Positions 35,611 through 47,146 of a DNA stretch of 64,000 bases are shown in pieces. Positions within the stretch are counted from its first letter, which is position 1. The number at the start of each line of letters is the position of its first letter. Source of the DNA: Aralia elata (Eukaryota > Streptophyta > Magnoliopsida > Apiales > Araliaceae). The translations under genes and the position numbers were made by a program. The stretch covers positions 88,219,766 to 88,283,765 of the forward strand of contig CM068382.1 of the NCBI GenBank assembly GCA_034770075.1, written 5' to 3'. The notes under the pieces are model-generated. The model saw only the letters and a list, made by a program, of their open reading frames with translations. It searched no databases and was not told the origin of the DNA.

Positions 35611-35781
35611 GAATAATGCTACAGACACAAACTATTCTAGAAATATTTTATAAACTGCTGATGCGACATACTCTCATATGACATTTTTAAAAACTAAAAT
35701 ACCATGTCATATAAAGTTCTGTCATATGAGAATATGTCACATCAACAGTTTATAAAATAGTTTGTGTCTGTAGCATTACTC
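35611..35781. mobile_element. Mutator-type MITE (171 bp) with perfect 9-bp TSD
   Basis: Termini GAATAATGCTACAGACAC and GTGTCTGTAGCATTACTC are inverted repeats that extend through AAACTATT. TAAACATTA flanks it at 35602-35610 and 35782-35790. It is clearly a relative of the MITE at 34089-34266 (GA.TAATGCTA.AGACA). Confidence 0.92.
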
Positions 35782-35790
35782 TAAACATTA

Positions 35791-36119
35791 ATACAACACT
35801 AAATAAATCGAATATATATACGAAGATAGGAGAAGATAATAAGAAGATTGTGATGATACATGGTAAGAATAAGGAAATTGGAAAGATTTTGAAATCCAAT
35901 AAAGGTTAGTTGAGTGAATCTTTTTCCTAAAAAATGGAGATATTTTTGTGATTTTAAATATTTAATAAAAATATTTTCCCTTAAATTTTAGGGTTGAAGG
36001 ACTTTGTTCGATAAGAATGCGTTGAATATTTAAATTTGATTATATTGATCATATGCTAGTTAAAACAAAAACATAGAATGAACTTGAGAGTTTATATAAA
36101 TTAGTATTTGTGACAACTA
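35791..36119. other. AT-rich stretch, no gene
   Basis: Contains one more copy of the regional motif (GTTGAATATTTAAATTTGATTATATTGATCATATG near 36022-36056, given here as the region's unit). Nothing coding was seen. Confidence 0.5.
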
Positions 36120-38975
36120 TTTTGGTCATTTGGTATGCACGCAGGCAGATGAAGGGACAGGGTGATGCGGTAATCGGCGCGTGAGGTCGCATGAGTAGTC
36201 GTTTCTCGGCGGCGAGCCTCTCACAGCGGTCGTCTTCCCATCATAAACTCACTTAGTGAGCCCAATCAACAAGGAATTTCTTCAACAGCAGTAGATCTAC
36301 ATATTATACCAAAAGAAGTTTTGGGAGATGGAGAGCTAGAAGGAAACGTTTAACTAGTTTAAACAGAAACAAGTAATGGAAGAAGGTGATCAGAGTAATA
36401 GCAGATTGAGCGATGCACCACCGGGTTTCCCTTTTCTAATCTATAAGTGAAGAAGTCCAAGTCATGTTTGGGTGCAAGAAGAAGGTGGTCGAGTGCACGG
36501 ATTATGATTCATCGTCGAAGGGGAAGCAGAGCAAAATGGTTTGGATTTATAAAATTTGAAAAAAATGTAGATGCGGTTGAGGCAAAAAAAAGGATTGTCT
36601 AAAAGATGGATAGTTAATTGCAGAATTTATATCGAGTTCGCAAGAAGTGAAATGAGATGTCAGAAAGGTTATTTTTTGCAAAGGGAAGCTGAAGTAATAA
36701 AGTATGATGAGGAAAAAATGAATGCTCCAATTAAAAAGGTTGTAGGTCTACCAAATGAAGAGGTAAGAAAATGTGTGAACAACTGTTGGATTTTTATATC
36801 AAAAGAGAAACTAGACCTTGCAGATATGAGAGATTGTATGATTAAATTTAACATTAGAATTACAAATATTGTTAAGTGGGGGATAAATGGTTTGATTGTG
36901 GTGTGTGCCAATGGGGAGGAAAGTCTCAAATTGGAGCAATGTAGGTTTCAGATTGAGAAATTTTTTTTGTTAAAGTAGAGCAATTAGGGTCTGAGATGAA
37001 ACAATATAGAAGATATGTATGGATTACACTTAGGGGGATTCCAATCTTTTTATGGTCAAAAGAGACAATGGTGAGAATAGCCAGAGTGTGGGGTACTATG
37101 TTGGCAATGGAAGAAGAAATTGAGTTGGCAATGGAAGAAGAAATTGAGTTTGCAAAACGGATTGATGAAGCTAGATTATTGATTCAAACAGATAGTATAG
37201 AGGATATTGATGAGCAAATATTGCTTACTTTTGGGGATCACGAATATTGTCTTAGAGTTAAGGAAGAACAAGAAGGTGATTTTAGGCTGAGTAGTGTTGG
37301 TATGTGGCATAGGGCGAAGGTAAATCAGGGGAAAACGAAAAATAAAAGCAGATAAACAAACAATATTGATCTTTGTCTGTCTAACAGGCTTGTTCACGTG
37401 GATGAGGGGAATAGGTGTTTGGATGCAGCCTTGTTAAGCAATGGTATTGGTAACCAAAATGGTGGTTCTGTAGACATGTCAAATGATATACTATAGGTTC
37501 AGATGGAGCAGAGCTTGAGTTCTAAGACATCTGAAAATATTAATGTAGAAAAGGAGGTTAGAAATGATTCTTCAAGAGTCAAAAACAAGCGTGGTGGTTC
37601 CTTAGTGCAGGTAAATAAAGGATGTCAATGTCAAGAATGTGAAGTGTTTAAGAAAAATTTTAAGACAATACAAACAGAAAATGATAATAATGGTTGTGAG
37701 GAACTTCCAAGCTCAATCCCAGAGGAAGTGCATGATGAAGTTTATTATAGAAAAGTAAAAAGGAACACGAGAAAAGGGAAGAAGAAAAAGAGAAGAAGCA
37801 AACAGTCAAATTTTCGTAAGAAACAAAAGGCACAAGTGCATGAATAAAAAACTAGGCTTTCTGCAGAGGAACATCCAGAAGTTGAAAGAGAGGGGGGATG
37901 AGGTAAAAGATAACTCAGAGGTTGAAAGGGTTGTTATAACCGGTAAATAGTTGAGTCTAATATTAGATGAAAAAAATAATGAACATGCAATCAGGGAGAG
38001 CTTCAGGGAATTTATTCAATAAATTGACTCGACCACAAAAAAAAGAAAAAGAAAAAGGAAGAGTGCCAACATTCAGAGGAGGAAGAAAGTGTATCAGAAT
38101 ATAGTATTGAAAGATAGTCGTGATGGCATTGTGGTGTAGGAAGGGGATTATTCAATGATTATGTCTTGTTTTTATTTTGTTGGAAGGATGAAAGTTTAGT
38201 GTGCAAGCTTTTCAATTGAGTAGGAGTATATGGCATTTATTGAGCATCTCTTGAATGTCAAACTAGTGGAAAATTATAAGTATATGGAAAAAAATTAAGT
38301 AGCTTTCTGTCAAAAGGGAGGGAGTATACAGATTGTTTTTGGAAGATACCAAAGTGGATAAGCTATCAAAAGATGTCACAGATTATGAATGGAATCAAGC
38401 AAAGTCGTTATGAAAAAATCAACAGGAAAAGTAAATCCATGACTTGTGTTTTTGGGCCTTATCATGAGATATGCAAATTTGTATTGTAGTTTTTTTTTTG
38501 TGAGGCTATGCAGCAGAAAAGAAATTAGAGGCAACTTAGGGAAGGTTAGTACAATGCATTTTGTGTGGATGTGTAGCAGAAAATGTAGAGCCAAGTTTAA
38601 AGTAGTTAGTTCATTGCAGATTTTACTGATTGGTTTGCTATTTGCACATGGATTTAATAGAGAAGAAGAATTGTTAGTGTTTGTGTTCCAGTCATCAATT
38701 TTGTGGAATAGAGATTACAAATGGTATCGTGATTATATTCATAATTTATGTTAAATGTTTTATGGAAAGTGGAGAGCAGAGCATAGTTGGGAGACATATG
38801 AATTAAAGCTTTAGGCAACATGGCTGAAAATTGTTTGTGCAATAAAGTCTATTATTCTTTCAAGTTGTATGATCGTAGGTCTTGTAGAAAATTTGTACTA
38901 AACTCATTGATCCAAGTCTTTTGGATTAAAGTTATATCAGTAATAAAATCTTTTTTGTCGTTTGCTATAAAAAAA
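36120..38975 (+). mobile_element. degenerate LINE fragment (ORF1 region and 3' tail)
   Basis: A GC-richer leader (about 36125-36260) precedes a broken ORF1. In the plus-strand frames I read SRLSDAPPGFPF, an RRM-like piece (KWFGFIKFEKNVDAVEAKKR), WIVNCRIYIEFARSE, a DUF4283-like segment (VWITLRGIPIFLWSKETM, ARVWGTML) and a basic C-terminal region (37503-37847). This is the order of plant L1-type ORF1. The endonuclease and reverse transcriptase are absent. The 3' end has AATAAAATCTTTTTTGTCG and an A-run (about 38970-38977). AACATAGA before 36080 and after the A-run may be a target duplication. Confidence 0.65.
36540..37847 (+). pseudogene. LINE ORF1 (nucleic-acid-binding protein) remnant
   Basis: Open pieces lie at 36571-36978, 36996-37355 and 37503-37847, joined by frameshifts and stops. 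The DUF4283-like part (37002-37095) and the RRM-like part (about 36495-36600) suggest the RNA-binding coat protein of an L1-type retrotransposon. Bases 37101-37148 are a perfect 24-bp tandem duplication (residues AMEEEIEL / AMEEEIEF). The basic tail (KGKKKKRRSKQ) is typical of this protein's linker to ORF2. It is not functional. Confidence 0.65.
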
Positions 38976-39137
38976 ACATAGACCTAATCTTTAAATCTTA
39001 TTATATAAATCATACATGCGAAGAAACTAAAGAGTGGGTTGATTATTAAATTCGATTATGTCAATCATATGCGAGAAGAAATAAAAGCGTCGTGGGATTA
39101 ATATATAAAATCTAATTATAATGAAAGATAATAAATA
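38976..39137. other. short AT-rich stretch of the regional repeat
   Basis: It holds TCTTTAAATCTTATTATATAAAT and GTTGATTATTAAATTCGA-type words also seen near 34.4 and 43.74 kb. Confidence 0.5.
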
Positions 39138-39394
39138 TCACTCCGTCCCAAATTAATTGCACAATTTTGACCATTTTAAGTCAAATTGACTCTTTTTAGA
39201 ATTAATAATTAAGCATATATAAATATATTTCTAAAATTATAAAAATTGGAATTAGTAATAAATTGTATATACTTTCTTTTGGTTATAATCTTTTCATCTA
39301 TATTTTTGCAAAAATAGTAAAAAAATTAGTTTTAAAAATAGTCAATTTGACTTAAAATGGTCAAAATTGTGCAATTAATTTGGGACGGAGGGAA
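39138..39394. mobile_element. Stowaway-type MITE, about 257 bp
   Basis: Terminal sequences CTCCGTCCCAAATTAATTG and CAATTAATTTGGGACGGAG are perfect inverted repeats that continue into ACAATTTTGACCATTTTAAG. TA flanks each side (39136-39137, 39395-39396). The outermost three bases are degraded relative to the usual CTCCCTCCGTCCC. Confidence 0.9.
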
Positions 39395-40419
39395 TATCTC
39401 ACTATTAGCACATGAGTTGTCCTATAATTAAAGGAAAATGATATACATGTGATATGTCTCCAATTTTTAGGTTTATTTTGATGATAACAATAATTAGTAA
39501 ATAGGTTAATCAAAATGTTAGAATCATCTCTATAGGATTTATATTATAATTGTTTTTAATTATCTTGTTTACTTTGACCAAAAATATTTTTAAATCTTAT
39601 TGAATTAATATTTTCTTGACCTTGATAATTTAATATCAAGTGTTAAAGAGAGTAGTTCATAAAATAATATTTTCTAATGCAAGGAAACTCATATTATTCC
39701 TAAATAATTTTTATACACTAAAACTTTCAAAATATTATATTATATATTAAAACTATTTTTACAAAAGAGTAAAAAAAATGCAAAAAGCAGAAGACTAATG
39801 TCTTCCACTGTATCCGAAAGAGCATTGAAAATTTAAATTGTGCATGTGTACCCATGTGCTTAGTGAAGGAAGAAAAGGCTAAGGCTTAAAGCCTTTACTT
39901 GCTTTGACCGTAGGTATGCATGTATTGGAAGCTTTGAAAATTCAAATGATCACATGCTAAATTAAGAAATGGAAGGAACTTGAGCTTAAGGGCCAAATTT
40001 TTTGAAATTCAAAAATGTATGTGTGTTTCTTCTTTGCGCTAATCCGTGTGATACAAATTCAATCAATCCTAGCCTTCAATTTTGAATCGAAACAATCTTA
40101 ACCATTGATTTTTCAAATGAGCTATTAAAATGACCATTATGCCCTTAGCTTGAAAAATCTATAAATATGAGGCTTTTCATTTCATTTCAATTTGCCAATT
40201 TACGAACAAAGAAAAGCTTACTTTCCTTACCTACATTCTCTCTCTAAAGAAGCTTTCTATCTTCTACTCAAAGTTCTAATCTTTTGCTAAAGAGAAAATT
40301 GGTCAAAGTCTTTGAGATAAGTTATTGAATTGATTTATTTGAATTATCTCATACTTGTTTATATTTACAGATATACAAATAAAAATTGGTATACACACAC
40401 ACACACACACATATATATA

Positions 40420-41216
40420 GGGTCCGCATCCATGACAACCGATTGCTGGGGTACTATTCCAGCAACCATCATCCCCACCGTTGATGAATATGATGAAGGG
40501 CTGAGATTAAAAAAAAAAGGGACTGCCGCTACATGTTGTAGCGGCTGAAGCTTTTTTCTCTCTCCTTGCCGCTACAACATGTAGCAGCTGACCCTTTGTC
40601 CCAATTTATTTGGCTCATATCTTAATTTATATTATTAACTAATTTTATTATTAATAATAATAAAAACTAACTAATAATTTTAGAGTAATAATTATCTTAA
40701 AAGTTTAAGATAATTATTAAAATTATTATTAATTATCTTAAAAGTTTAAGATAATTATTATTCTAATCTTAAACTTTTAAGATAATTAATAATAATTTTA
40801 ATAATTATCTTAAACTTTTAAGATAATTATTATTCTAAAATTATTAGTTAGTTTTTATTATTATTAATAATAAAATTAGTTAATAATATAAATTGGGACG
40901 AAGGACAAAAAAATTTGGACAAAAAAATATTAGTTAGTTAATATTAATGATATTAATATTAGTTAGTTAATATTATTATCAATAATAAAATTAGTTAATA
41001 ATATAAATTAGGATATGGGCCAAATAAATTGGGACAAAGGGTCAGCCGCTACATGTTGTAGCGGCAAGGAGAGAGAAAAAAGCTTCAGCCGCTACAACAT
41101 GTAGCGGCAGTCCCCTTTTTTTTTTTAATCTCAGCCCTTCATCATATTCATCAACGGTGAAGATGATGGTTGTTGGAATAGTACCCCCAGCAACCGGTTG
41201 CCATGAATGCGGACCC
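40420..41216. mobile_element. foldback-type element, 797-bp near-perfect palindrome
   Basis: GGGTCCGCATCCATGACAACC at the left matches the complement of GGTTGCCATGAATGCGGACCC at the right, and the match continues through CCGCTACATGTTGTAGCGGC blocks and AT-rich arms to a centre near 40770. Inside, TTATCTTAAAAGTTTAAGATAA hairpins recur. Flanking (AT)n hides the target duplication, though 9 bp (ATATATATA) would fit, suggesting a Mutator-type foldback. The superfamily is not certain. Confidence 0.85.
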
Positions 41217-41250
41217 ATATATATATATATATATTTATATCATATAAAAA

Positions 41251-41603
41251 GTCAGTACTTAAATACCGAGACTATAGCGGAGATATTCCTCTTAAGTGAG
41301 GGAATCAGCCGAACGAGGACTCAAAGTCTTAAGTGGCCTTTTATTGATATAGTTTATTTATATAAATATCGTAAAGTAGATCAGTACTTAAACACCGAGA
41401 CTATAGCAGCGATATTCCTCTTAAGTGAGGGAATTAGCCGAACGAGAACTCAAAGTCTTAAGTGGTCTATCGAAAATATTTATATAAATATTAATTGTGA
41501 AACTATAAATTTGGTCAGTACTTAGATACTGAGACTATAGCGAATATATTCCTTTTAAGTGAGGGAATCAACCGAACGAGGACTCAAAGTCCTAAGTGGC
41601 CTT
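41251..41603 (+). repeat. three tandem repeats of about 130 bp
   Basis: Each unit reads GTCAGTACTTA.A.ACCGAGACTATAGC, GATATTCCTCTTAAGTGAGGG and AATCAGCCGAACGAG.ACTCAAAGTC.TAAGTGG. Starts are near 41251, 41380 and 41514. The repeated open frame is an effect of the repeats and not a gene. Confidence 0.92.
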
Positions 41604-42703
41604 ATTTAAAGTGCTCACATCATAGATCAAATATATTATTATATATATCTTTGAGTTAAATAAATTTATTTGTTATATCAAGAATTATTTAATTGATTCA
41701 TTTATTATACGTGATATCTGTCATTGCAAGTATTTGAACATAAATTCATTTATTCATAAATACTTTTTGCATAATATAAAAGTTATTTAAACTTTTATAT
41801 TTGAAATTAATTTTTATATCTGAAATTAATTCTATATCAGTTTAACATAAAAACACATTCTTTATTTATAAAGAAAAAGTAAACCTTTATAAATCTGCAT
41901 TAAATTATATATCTGTTTACACAGAAGCATATTTGATTTAAGCTTAACAGTATATATATATCTGCTTACACAAAAGCATTTTCACACAAATATAAAAGTT
42001 ACATAAACTTTTATAACTGAGCATAAATTTATATATCTGCTTATTTGAGAAGCATTAAATATAAAATTTATTTATACTTTTATATAAATCTGCATTGAAT
42101 TTTATCTGCTTACCTTAGAAGCAAATTTCTGTCAAATTTTTTGTAAAAAGGAAAAAAGGGTAGAGTTAGTTTATTTTATGTATTTGTGAGAAAGACGAGT
42201 AATCCTTTGACCAAGACCAGAGTCTTAGAGATATCAACTGGGAGTTGAGTCTCTAATGTACTTGTGAGATGAGGGAGAGACTATCGTTTCAAGACCAAAT
42301 CATAAAATAGAACTGAACTCAAAGGAAAGGAAAGGAGCAACTAAGCTTGAAGAAGGAGCGAGGAGCTTATTGTCCAAGATAGTTAGTTGTGTATAGTTGG
42401 AAGTTGATCTTTAAAACTTTGTAAAGGATTATCCGCCTGTAGAATGAGTATTTATTACTAATAGTAATAGGATCTCAAGTCCTGAAGAGGAGCTTGAGAC
42501 TGGACGTAACAATATACCCTGGATGTATGTTGTGAACCAGACAAATCTCTGTGCATTGTGTGATTGAATTTTTATTGTCTTGCATATTAATTTCTGACAC
42601 TGTAAATTAATTAATTAAAAATTCAAAAAGGTCTAAGATAAATTTTTAATCAGTAATAATCTATTCAACCCCCTTTCTAGATTATTATTGGATTTTGAAC
42701 ATG

Positions 42704-43765
42704 TCGATAAATATTTGACGAAGTTAGATTGCAACCAACGTGAAAGTATATGTGATAAGATAGAATAAATTAAAGTGAGACATTTCTTAATTTCTACTTA
42801 TCTCAAACGGTCAGCTTAATAAAAGACACTTTTTATATTAAAAAAAACAAATAATAACAGAAGTCTCTGGTTTATTGTCAAGTAACAAAACAACAATTGT
42901 GATACCAATCCAAATCACCAATTCAATTCAAAGAATGTTAATCAAAATTGCTTAAGATCTTTGAAACCATATCTAAACTCCATAAATCCACAAAGCAAGG
43001 CAATTAAAAATACCTAAAAATTACATAATCTTCACACACACTAAATCAATCGCGTCATATTAGACATAAAGCAACTAAAATTCACAAATTCAAGTTTCAG
43101 AATCACTTAAAAACTACAACACAAAGTAAGTATATGATGTGATCAAATCAGAAAATGAAAGAATTAAGCACAAACAGGCTAGAGGCGGAGCAGAGTTACG
43201 ACTTGCAATTTGGGGACTGAGGTTTTGGGTTAGGGCACTAGGCAGAGAGTGAGAGATCAGAGAGATGAGAGTGAGAGATCTGAGAGATGAGAGATCAGAG
43301 AGTGAGAGATTTGAAGGTATCGACTAGTGAGAGATGAGAGACCTGATCGAGATCAAAGAGTGAGATGAGATATTACTATTTATCTTTTTAACTTTTAAGG
43401 ATTTTTTTTTCTGATTCGATTATTCAGTTAACCGAATAACAAAAATTTTAAAACCATACTCGAACCCAAAAATCGAATAGTAAATTGGATATAACCAAAT
43501 TTTAAAAAATAACCGAATAATCAAAAAAATTCGATTCGGTTCGGTTATTCGGTTTTATCCTTTTTTTGCTCAATCCTAAATGTATAGTAGGACTCATAAT
43601 TAAATTCTCATGCAAATACAGATTTCGGTGTAGGACACCCACTTTAAATGCTCTTATGTCTATATAACACATGTTATAATTGAAGTTTGGTCAAGTGGAC
43701 CTAATTCAAAGCGTACGTAGTCCATGATACATGGACTTAATCTTTAAATCTCATTATATAAATTA
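42704..43765. other. non-coding stretch with probable unidentified insertion
   Basis: Flanks resemble 34.6-34.75 kb, but about 42815-43575 has no counterpart there. That part has an A-run near 42838, a (GAGAGATCAGAGAGTGA)-like purine repeat (43240-43370) and inverted words AACCGAATAAC / GTTCGGTTATTCGGTT (43420-43555). I do not recognise the element. Confidence 0.5.
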
Positions 43766-46139
43766 CACTACAAGAAAAATGATTAATTCCGACGGAATTA
43801 TTTTTAATGGAATATATTCCGTCGGTGATATAGTAATTCCGACGGAATTTTCTCTCGAAAATAATTCCCTCAGAAACAATATATTTTCGACGGATTTCCG
43901 TCGAAAATAGTAACACCGAAAAGGAGCGCACATTTGGCACCAACGCAAAACATAAATTCGACGAAACTATATTAATTCCGATGGGAAGTCCGTCGAAAAT
44001 AATATATTTCTGACAGAAGTAACCTCGACGGAATTTCGTCGAAAATAATCTTAATTATAACCCTAAATCGCTACCTCCCCGCCACAACAAACATTTTTTT
44101 TCTCTCTCTCTCACATCTGCTCACTGCCACCTCCCTCTTTCTCACACCTCTATTCACTGTCACCTCCGTCGACCTCCTCCTCCTTTTCCTTTTTCTGGGG
44201 ATATCCTCTCTTTCCTCCTGTCGTCTCGACGTCATCCCTCTCTTACCTCTGCTCATCACTGTTGTGCTATGCCCGCGGCCGCTATGTGGTCCCTCTCTCT
44301 AAATTAAGGTTTACAGTTAGCTTAAGGGTTAAAGGTTAGGCCAATTTTGTGCCCTTATTTTTTCCCAAATTTGTTTCCTAAATTTTTTTATCAGCTTGGA
44401 TATTTAGGGTTGCCCTAATTTTTTCCTCAATTTTGTTCGTGGATTTTACTAACAGCTTGCACATATAGTTAATTACTTAACTTTGGTTATTGTAGCAGTA
44501 TCTTTATGGCTAGACATAGCGGTGGAGGTCGCCGCGGTGGTGGCCGTACAGGATCTGTCGACGGCTCCCAGGCGGGTCATCTTCATCAGCTAGTAAGTTT
44601 CCATTGTGATGAGTTCACATTCTTTTTGTTTATTTTTTTATAGTGTATAAAACATTATATTTACACAATATCATCATTTATACTTATAGATACTGGTCGT
44701 CGATGTTGCCGAGGGACTAACCTCGATTTATTTTGTTGTCCGCTGACAGTTCCACACATAGTTCGTGTAGATGTTGACTCGGCGCAGTGAGTGTCAAATA
44801 TAATATATCATGTTCAATTAGAATACTTTATTTGATTGCATAATTAAAATAGCACATTATTGGTTTTTAATTGTAGTATTTTGGACCCTGTCGCTAAGGT
44901 GACGATACACGCCATCTGCTTGACACACCTCGTGTCTGGCTGCATGCATTTTTGCCAGTACGCGTAGTATGATGACTCCTTTGTGGAGACTGTGTTGTGC
45001 GAGTTTCATGTAAGTCGAATTACATAAATTAAACTACATACGATCCTAGGTATTAACACATTGTTCAACTTTTTTCTGATAAGTTTTCCTTTTTTATAGA
45101 TTTATTTTAGATATGAGGAAGATATTTCGCAGCCAGTCGACGACAGTGTTATTATTGCACATGTCGCGAAGAACTACACTGACTGGCTGTACGAGATGAG
45201 ACAGAGGGCTGCTCGAGTAGTTATAGATCAACCCAAGACTACGATACGAGATCATCAGTCCCAGATAGTCTCAGATACAACATGGGAGGCCATGTGTATA
45301 TACTGGGATGCTGATGACTTCAAGAAGAAGTCTGAGCAAATGAAGAAGAATCGAGGCCAGCTCCGGATCGTACATACCATAGGCTCACAGTCATTTGAGG
45401 AGGTTAACTTGGTATGTATTTATATTTATTTGTTTAGTTTAATGTTGCAGGGATCTATACTAAAGTAATGTGATATTAATGTATTTATTAGGCCATGCGG
45501 GCGAGCTTGGGCCGGCCTCCTACCATGGTCGAGTTCTGGGATAGAGCCCACATGCCGAAGGACTCGACGATGTCTCCCATAACATTAGCTATACAGGTAA
45601 TACAACTAGTTATAATAATTGGTAATTATTACTATTACGTAATTAACAAAATGATTTAATTAACTCGTATATACATAATAAATTACAAGACCAGTTACAA
45701 AAGCTCTAGGACCAGCGTATACTGAGTTGTGGAATGCTAGGGGCAATTCTGAGATGTTAGATTCCATAATCCCTCCGCCTGAGATTAGTTTATCTCAGGA
45801 TGAGGATATGACTATTTGGGTCGCGTCTCAAGATCTCTCTAGTAGCACTACCAGCAGGTGTCGAGTGTTGGGGCTACCGAGGAAACCAGCCTATACATTA
45901 CCTGAAGGTATTAATTTAGTATATTTCTCATTTTTTTTATAATTTATATCATGAAATAGATTATTATTAAAATTATATTTATTTTCACAAGCTCTAGCCA
46001 ACGCCAGCGTCCGAGAGCACCCGTTGGACCATCTCATACGAGCGCTGGCTTGGACGACGAGCCATTCTAGAGGGTCTTGGCGGCAATGTTAGAGATGTTT
46101 GGTACGGATCTAATATTTCGTCGTCAGGACCTGCCCAGC
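43766..46139 (+). mobile_element. CACTA (En/Spm) element, 5' part, interrupted by a gypsy element
   Basis: Starts with the canonical end CACTACAAGAAAAA. The subterminal zone (43785-44060) repeats TTCCGACGGAA / TTCCGTCG words in both orientations. It encodes a Transposase_24-like gene (44506-45942). The sequence stops at 46139, where the gypsy LTR starts. The matching TTTTCTTGTAGTG end is not in the window. Confidence 0.88.
44506..45942 (+). pseudogene. Transposase_24-like (PTTA/En/Spm) protein gene of the CACTA element, fragment
   Basis: Exon-like pieces: 44506-44593 (MARHSGGGRRGGGRTG, then donor GTAAGT), 45111-45411 (DWLYEMRQRAAR, TTWEAMCIYWDADDFKKKS, HTIGSQSFEEV), 45492-45596 (ASLGRPPTMVEFWDRAHM) and 45690-45942 (PAYTELWNARGNSEML). 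The W..MC.YW..DDFKKKSEQ..KNR and GR.PT..E.W..H motifs are typical of the plant Transposase_24 family carried by CACTA elements. The last piece is in the wrong phase with respect to the preceding donor, so the gene is probably disabled. The function is inferred from family. No catalytic tnp2-type transposase is present in this fragment. Confidence 0.75.
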
Positions 46140-47128
46140 TGACACAAGTATGAGGGGGTCAGAATTTTTTGACAATCTTTCGACTCAAGCTCCAATGGTT
46201 CAATAAATGATTTCAATTGATTGAGCTGAAAACTACTCGAGAATACTTAGTGTGAAGTCCAATTCAAAACATTCATCAAAGCATTCATGGTGGAATATGA
46301 TTCTAAGTTCATTCGTTTGGTTCGTTCAAAGGTTCGGTTTTGGTGGAGGAAACGAAAGAGGAGCTAAAAATCACATTTGCTCCTTTAAGACATCAAAGAA
46401 ACAAGTTGGCATGCTCTCAGCCAGACCGGCACTGCCGCACCGTAATGCAGTACAAAAGTGGCGATGTCGCGCCGTAACAATTCGTCAGAATCTGCTCTAG
46501 AGGTCTGGCGCTATTGTGCCGTTCCTAGGCTTATTCCCGGCACTGCCGCGCCGTGCATGAAAATTGAAGACACGTTTTTCAACGCATTTTTCCAGATTTC
46601 TTCCTTTATTTTAGGGATTTATCATATTTTTCATAATTCTATTGTAATTAGGATGTTTGTTAGATAGATCTTTATTCCTAATTAGTTGTTAACTAGTATT
46701 TCTATTCCTTTTAGGATTTAGGGTTTCTTTACTAGTATAAACATTAGTTGTGATGTAATTCAAAGTTTTCAGGTTATTAATAAATTTGTGAGTTTATTCT
46801 CCTTTTGGTTCTTTGAGAACTCTCGAATTATTCATGGTTTGTGTATGAATGTTCAATTGACTTATCATACAACAATACATAGTTGTGTGAGGCATCTTCT
46901 ACCGCATCAATCGTCGATTGTACCAAGATTACCGCTTACATATAAGCGAGGGGTCAATGTGTCGTTGGTATCCATTCAACGCAGATTTCCTAGTGCAAGC
47001 AATTGTACCGAGATTACCGATTACATATAGGCGAGGGGTTAAGGTGTTGCGAGTAATTCATCGTACGACTTTGATAGAAACGATCCAGGCGACGACCACC
47101 TCATGTAAGCGTGTCGTGGAATCTATCA
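46140..47128 (+). repeat. 5' LTR of the second gypsy element
   Basis: Runs from TGACACAAGTATGAGGGGG to TGGAATCTATCA. The first 306 bp match the 3' LTR fragment at 50173-50445. The end resembles the first gypsy family (TATAAGCGAGGGGT.AA.GTGT, GACGACCACCTCA). A GC-rich block (46420-46560: GGCACTGCCGC, GGCGATGTCGCGCC) precedes a TATA-like AGTATAAACA at about 46733. Confidence 0.88.
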
Positions 47129-47146
47129 TTTGGTATCAAAACTACG
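47129..47146 (+). other. primer binding site of the second gypsy element
   Basis: TTTGGTATCAAAACTACG directly follows the LTR end. It occupies the same position as TTTGGTATCAAGAGCC in the first gypsy element but has diverged from the initiator-Met-tRNA complement. Confidence 0.55.

Larger units (their letters stand above)
39450..42698 (+). mobile_element. copia-type LTR (solo) with TSD ACATG, carrying a palindrome insert
   Basis: ACATG lies at 39445-39449 and 42699-42703. The related empty sequence near 34575-34605 (ATTTATACGTCAATAAAT) shows that flanks GATATACATG and TCGATAAAT were once joined. The left part has TTTTGATGATAACAATAA and the right end AATCTATTCAACCCCCTTTCTAG, typical of SIRE-type copia LTRs. 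The termini (TGATATG...TTTTGA) are not the usual TG..CA. No gag or pol was seen. The net length without the palindrome 40420-41216 is about 2.45 kb. Confidence 0.78.

Noticed and set aside
40330..40548. 72-codon frame over the palindrome
   Set aside because: Composed of (CA)n repeat and the palindromic arm. The mirror arm gives an equivalent frame on the other strand.
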